Assembly: GCF_037975245.1 (NCBI RefSeq)
Contig: NC_092580.1
Coordinates: forward strand, 28,239,501-28,303,500
From: Apostichopus japonicus
Lineage: Eukaryota; Echinodermata; Holothuroidea; Aspidochirotida; Stichopodidae
DNA length: 64,000 bases
Reading direction: 5' to 3'
Shown: in pieces, positions 59,689 to 64,000 of the stretch
Layout of the letters: each line of letters opens with the position of its first letter
Position numbering within the stretch: the first letter of the stretch is position 1
Notes under the pieces: model-generated
Told to the model about the DNA's origin: nothing
Databases searched by the model: none
Seen by the model: the letters and a program-made list of their open reading frames with translations, nothing else
Made by a program: the position numbers and the translations under genes

Positions 59689-60317
59689 GAAACCTTATTT
59701 TGATTTTGATAAATCATTCTTTCTATGAAGGAGAGAGCTTAGACACTTTTTTCCTTCTGCTGAAAGGTACGAAGCAGTTTTAGTAGAAAACGTTGTGTAC
59801 TTGTGATGTTTGTCGCAGCTTTTTTTCGTAGATCTTCAAAATGAGTCTGAAAAGTATAAACTATTCAAGTGTTCCAAAGTCCAATGGTTTACTTTGTTAG
59901 TGTCAGCAGAGACTGGTCATGAAGCGTCCCACTTTACTTGGGGGACATTAACCGACTTGTCCCTAACGTTTGGTTGTCCATTAAAGGTTTTACCATCTCC
60001 TGGGACCAAACTTTACATCAGGAAATTAAGGCAGAAAACCTTCAAGCCATGTGATGAGCAGCGCTTCTTCCGTCGACGTCTACTACTATCGTGTCAAATT
60101 ACAAAAACGAGATAAGGCGTTAAAAGGTTACAGCCGATGAACAGAGAACATTATGCAGTCATGGAAAAGGTCACAATGGTTGTTATAATTCACAGTGTTC
60201 TGTATGTTTGCACATTATTCTGTGCCAGCTTATGCGTAAGTAGCGAGGTCAAGTAAGGGCTGTTCTTTGGTTGGTTGACCCTCCGACCAGCCACATTACA
60301 ACCTTGATCACCCTTTT

Positions 60318-60331
60318 GGGGGGGGGGGGGG
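60318..60331. repeat. Poly-G run (14)
   Basis: Homopolymer G tract on the gene's sense strand, within a locally GC-richer segment (about 60240-60460). Confidence 0.95.
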
Positions 60332-61325
60332 CTGAGAGGGGTCTGGATCCTCCACGAAAGGGAGATTATGACTGCGGGTCTGGTCCTGAGTACACAAGTG
60401 TCCACACAACGATCTTGATCGTCCTTTGCGGGTTCAGATCCTCCTTGAGTTCTCAGATGTGAACGAGGCTTTAAAAGTCACTCGTCACGTTTATATCTCT
60501 TGAACTGTTCTCTTCCTTTCTGCAGTGCTTAAATAATCTGTGAAAGAAACATAAATTTAATGAGAACAGGTCATAGGAGATGAAACACTTATAGGATTTT
60601 AAAAACAATAAAGAATTATTCTGGTATTTTTAAGTCCATCCTCTTTTGCTATGTCATTCAAATACTGGCAACTAATACAACAAATAGTGACTGCAGACAT
60701 CATACAACTTTCAGTCCAACCCAAATGTCACATAAAATCCATATTAATATTTACCTTTCTTCTGTGAGTCATATATGGGTTTATGCCGCCTGTTAATATG
60801 TAACAGCTGTTTGGTTATGTGTAACTGTGTATTATTTAAAGTACAGTGTGACATTTCAAATCCAATTCCATCTTCCACTGCAAATTCTTCAAACTCCACA
60901 TGGTTGGTTGTGTAGGAGTCACTGTAAGAAGTATCACAATTCCATGCATTGTGTAATTCCATGTTTATAATTACAGAGAAGATTTGAACATTCTTGTCTT
61001 CTTTCCACCTATCAGTGATGATATCATGGCAAAAACACGAAAAAGGGGAGGGAGTGTTTGTTAATCAGGAAGAACAGTTATACTTTGTGTGGTTCTTCTA
61101 CAGTAGCTGTCGCAAATGTAATCTACAATCATTGTGTGGCGAAACCTTGATTTTTGGTTGTGAGGGCAAGGAAGGGGGGGGAGGGTCAGGGGTAGAAAGA
61201 GAACAGATAGAATGGGAAGAGCAAATACCTGTTGCCTACTGTAATTATGGTTACTTACAACCTAAAACTGTTGTGACAGATCTGTAAGTGTTCAATGTAT
61301 GGGGAATGCTTCCAATGGGAGGGTT

Positions 61326-61336
61326 GGGGGGGGGGG
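61326..61336. repeat. Poly-G run (11)
   Basis: Homopolymer G tract about 150 bp after an 8-base G-run at 61174-61181. Confidence 0.9.
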
Positions 61337-61571
61337 ATTGGGGAGGAGTAGAACTTTTCCCTCTCTCATACCTAAATTGATACTGCTGATCTGCATTCCA
61401 GCAGGTCTTCGCTATCACACTTCTCTGATGTGTTTGTAATAAATTAATGATATCTTTATGATATTTTAACCACCATTCAAATTAAAGTTGTGATCTGATA
61501 CCAGTAGTTATACACAAGTTACATTTGTAATCAGACACTCTGAGTTTATTGATATTGAATTTTAACCAGTT

Positions 61572-61680
61572 ATTTAATTCCTCACTTACCTGCACCCTCG
61601 TAACTATTGCACTATTATGTACTGTGGTGGTGTGGACAATACTGTACTTGGTAGTACCCTAAACTACTGCATCATATGTA
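61572..61680 (+). mobile_element. 'TTACCTGTCTCC' MITE family, copy h (diverged left end)
   Basis: 'atttaattcctcacttacct' matches the copy-a terminus well; the following 'gcaccctcgtaactattgca' and 'actgtggtggtgtggacaat' match only loosely. No right end is visible. Confidence 0.4.
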
Positions 61681-62679
61681 CACCCTTTATGATGAAAATA
61701 TTGCTCTCTTCCACCCTGTAATTAAATGCACTCACCCATTAACATTTAGACTAATTAATACAGCCATTAGTAATATTCTGATTCCCTATATTTGTCAACA
61801 TATTGTCCCGACAGTTCTTCCCTTTTGGTGGAAACGAGCAGAAATTGGTTATGTTTAGAAATTTTCCCTAAAGTCCTTTTCCATTTGTAGGTATTTGTAA
61901 TGTTTTTTTTTTAATTCCTATTTTTATTTCACAAGTTAAATTTGAATAACAGTTCCTGTTTCTATGTCATACTTTACCTATCAAGATTAGATAGAAGCCC
62001 TAACCTGTTGTTTATAAATTTATATTCCTGCTTCAAATACTTGTGTATCATCCTTGTATAAATAGAAAAGTAGTGAATAGATACAACCAGAGCTAATAAG
62101 GTCTGATGACCTCATAGGCCAATACACAAAGAATGTAGCAAATTATTGCTTTGTGGTAGGTATAACAGGATTACCTTTGCAAACCTGTTGTCACTAATCA
62201 CATTACTAAACTAAACTAACAAGCTGGTCACTCAAACCACAGAAACACTTGTCTCTGCTTATTGTCTGGGGAACATCTGTAGAAAAAATTGGTTTCTGTG
62301 TTTGGGTTTTCCTGGAGTATGACTCAGTTTTCTACTCCCTGAAACCACTAAGCCAGCTGTAGGCGTTGGTTGAACTGTCTGACGCAGGACTTAAGCCATG
62401 CCTTTAAAACCTTTGAACCTATCTCAAAACAGGCCTGTCTGTAGCATCCATGGAAACTTCCATTTCCGGTGACCCCCCTCTGGGTTTGGTCCTAGTCATT
62501 TGCAATAGAAACTAAAACCGATTTAAAGAACTATTTAGTATCCGGTTATTCCTTTGGCCACCATCTTGATTTATATTAAAATGTAAGATATTAATCCAAG
62601 TACGATTGTGATCAATCTAAGTAATGAGTAAATGGTCAATGAATAATTTAATAACTTAAAAAGTGAATTTTTGCACCAG

Positions 62680-62785
62680 TGGTGTACACAGGATTTCAAA
62701 GGTGTGTGTGTGTGGGGGGGGGGGGCTTTAAATCTCCCCCATTTGAGGACAGGTGTGGGTGAAGGATTTTACAGGAAACTGAACG
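62680..62785 (+). mobile_element. CAGTGGTGTA-ended repeat fragment
   Basis: 'caccagtggtgtacacagga' is followed by a GT tract and a 12-base G-run (62714-62725). It parallels the CAGTGGCGTAGCCA end of the repeat at 39835-39988, in the opposite orientation. The right end is lost in a TA microsatellite. Confidence 0.4.
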
Positions 62786-62852
62786 TATATATATATATAC
62801 ACACAATATATACATATCTATATATATACACAATATATACACACAATATATA
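62786..62852. repeat. (TA)n/(CACAATATA)n microsatellite
   Basis: TA dinucleotides interspersed with three copies of 'acacaatatata'. Confidence 0.85.
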
Positions 62853-64000
62853 AACAAACCAAATCAAACAACACCATGTTTACTGTAATGGTAGATTCAT
62901 ATACAACGGTATATACTGTTTAGCAATGTAGTTCCAAGCTCATGGTTCCCACGTCCATGTTTTAATGGTATCTGTTGATTTAATTGTACATGTTTTTGGT
63001 TTCTGTGAAATCCAGTGGTGTGAACAGGAAATACAATGATTGTAGAGTGGAGGGTGCGGTTTGTAGTAACCATTATAAACTAAAATATTTGTTAAACTTT
63101 TTTTTCGATACGTAATCTTTTGGAAATAGCTTTGAAAAATACGACAATCATGGATTCTTTGGAAGGGTAACAATTTACGTTTATTTCTATTGGGAGTTAT
63201 TAACTCTCAAAACGGAACTAATTGGAGCTTACGTACAGTAGAATACACAACACAAGGTTAATGCAATTAATTGTGAGAAAACCCTTTAATCTCATTTCTC
63301 TTCCCAGTAAAGTAAAAAGAGAAAAGGGTCTCTTTTGTTTTACACATATTTTATAGGAAGTCAATAAATTGTTCCTGCAAGTAAAAGCTTATTGGTAGAA
63401 CATAAGAAAAAGTATAAAACAAAGGTTACTCATTTCTGTAGTAAATCTCTCCCTTCATTCATAACATTTTCCCCCTTTTTTTGTGGTAAAAACAATTCCT
63501 TGTGGATAGGTGGCTTCAGTCAACATTGACATACCATTACTCATGCTATGGGTCACTGGTCTTTGCCTTTCTTGGATACCTGATAGCTTTCAGCTGAGTC
63601 TGTGGTATTTTTAGCTTCACAAACCAAATATTTCAAGCCATGTGTTGTATATACTGAGTTTAGTTGTGTTGTTACACAGTTGGTTAAAGAGCTGCTGCTT
63701 CAAACAGTAACAGGAATAAGAGTCTGCCAGTGTTTAAATGCTGGTAGCGTGGCATTGACGTGTGTAAGTCGAGATTCTATGAAGTCAATCGGCTTTTGTC
63801 ATGCAAACACTTGATTGTTGATTTTTCTTTGTAAATTATGTAAAATGGAGTATGGTTGTTCCTGTTGTGGTCGGCTGAATAGACTCTGGATTTGCTATCT
63901 CATTCTATTTTGTGGAATTTTGTGATTTGTTAGTATAACCTATGTGGATATTATTATCTGGCTGTTTATAAGCAACGTTGGTACAGGAAGTCGGACAAGT

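Larger units (their letters stand above)
50899..64000 (+). other. FRMD4: FRMD4 intron 5, at least 13.1 kb, running out of the window
   Basis: No exon beginning in the required phase and resembling the next FRMD4 segment (Y-x-S-I-V-E-x-L-P-T-Y-G-V-H-Y-Y) was recognised. The region contains MITE copy h (61572), short repeats near 57.5 and 58.0 kb, TA microsatellites and G-runs. A stretch at 55690-55999 is open on both strands but unrecognised. Otherwise the sequence is AT-rich and featureless to my eye. Confidence 0.6.

Noticed and set aside
1-64000. CRISPR array, operon or bacterial contamination
   Set aside because: No direct repeats with regular unique spacers, no dense open frames or Shine-Dalgarno pattern; intron/exon structure and SINEs show animal nuclear DNA.
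1-64000. Apparent over-representation of TACAGTA/TACTGTA words
   Set aside because: Noticed by eye throughout, but not counted, and such words are expected to be frequent in AT-rich sequence; without a k-mer test it is not a supported claim.

Overview
This window is a stretch of animal nuclear DNA dominated by introns. It is AT-rich, exons are tiny and widely spaced with canonical GT/AG splice sites, and the rest is dense in tRNA-derived SINE copies, short inverted-repeat transposons, tandem repeats and microsatellites. The repeat mix (TIR elements with cytosine/guanine-rich ends, SINEs with (TA)n tails) suggests a marine invertebrate, perhaps a deuterostome such as an echinoderm or hemichordate. 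That placement is inference; no diagnostic marker was found.

The one gene I can support is the 5' part of an FRMD4-type FERM-domain scaffold gene (orthologue of vertebrate FRMD4A/FRMD4B) on the + strand. Five coding exons join in phase: 4635-4700, 19295-19389, 34265-34448, 49604-49683 and 50749-50898. They give 575 coding bases (191 complete codons plus 2 bases) and cover FERM lobe F1 and most of F2. The first three introns are each close to 15 kb (14,594, 14,875 and 15,155 bp); the fourth is only 1,065 bp. No further exon was found in the remaining 13.1 kb, so the F3 lobe and the coiled-coil C-terminal half lie beyond the window. The start codon is the first three bases after a splice acceptor, so the promoter and 5' UTR exon(s) lie upstream, either in 1-4634 or before the window.

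Layout: 1-4634 holds upstream sequence with a hAT-like MITE that has an 8-bp target duplication, and a 129-bp tandem duplication beside a CpG-richer block. Intron 1 (4701-19294) holds two MITE copies, a five-unit ~157-bp satellite, a tRNA-Thr-like sequence and a nested palindrome. Intron 2 (19390-34264) holds the two complete palindromic copies of the main MITE family, several tandem repeats and three SINE-like copies. Intron 3 (34449-49603) holds a foldback element, a CpG-rich candidate regulatory block, an 18-bp minisatellite and a SINE. Intron 4 and the 3' region hold further MITE fragments.

No second protein-coding gene, functional tRNA/rRNA gene or CRISPR array could be supported. I found no evidence of a wholly new biological system. 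The best leads are a multi-copy MITE family whose ends spell the CAG|GTAAG splice-donor consensus, one fragment of it flanked by 19-20-bp direct repeats just upstream of exon 5, and a sense-strand excess of long G-runs.
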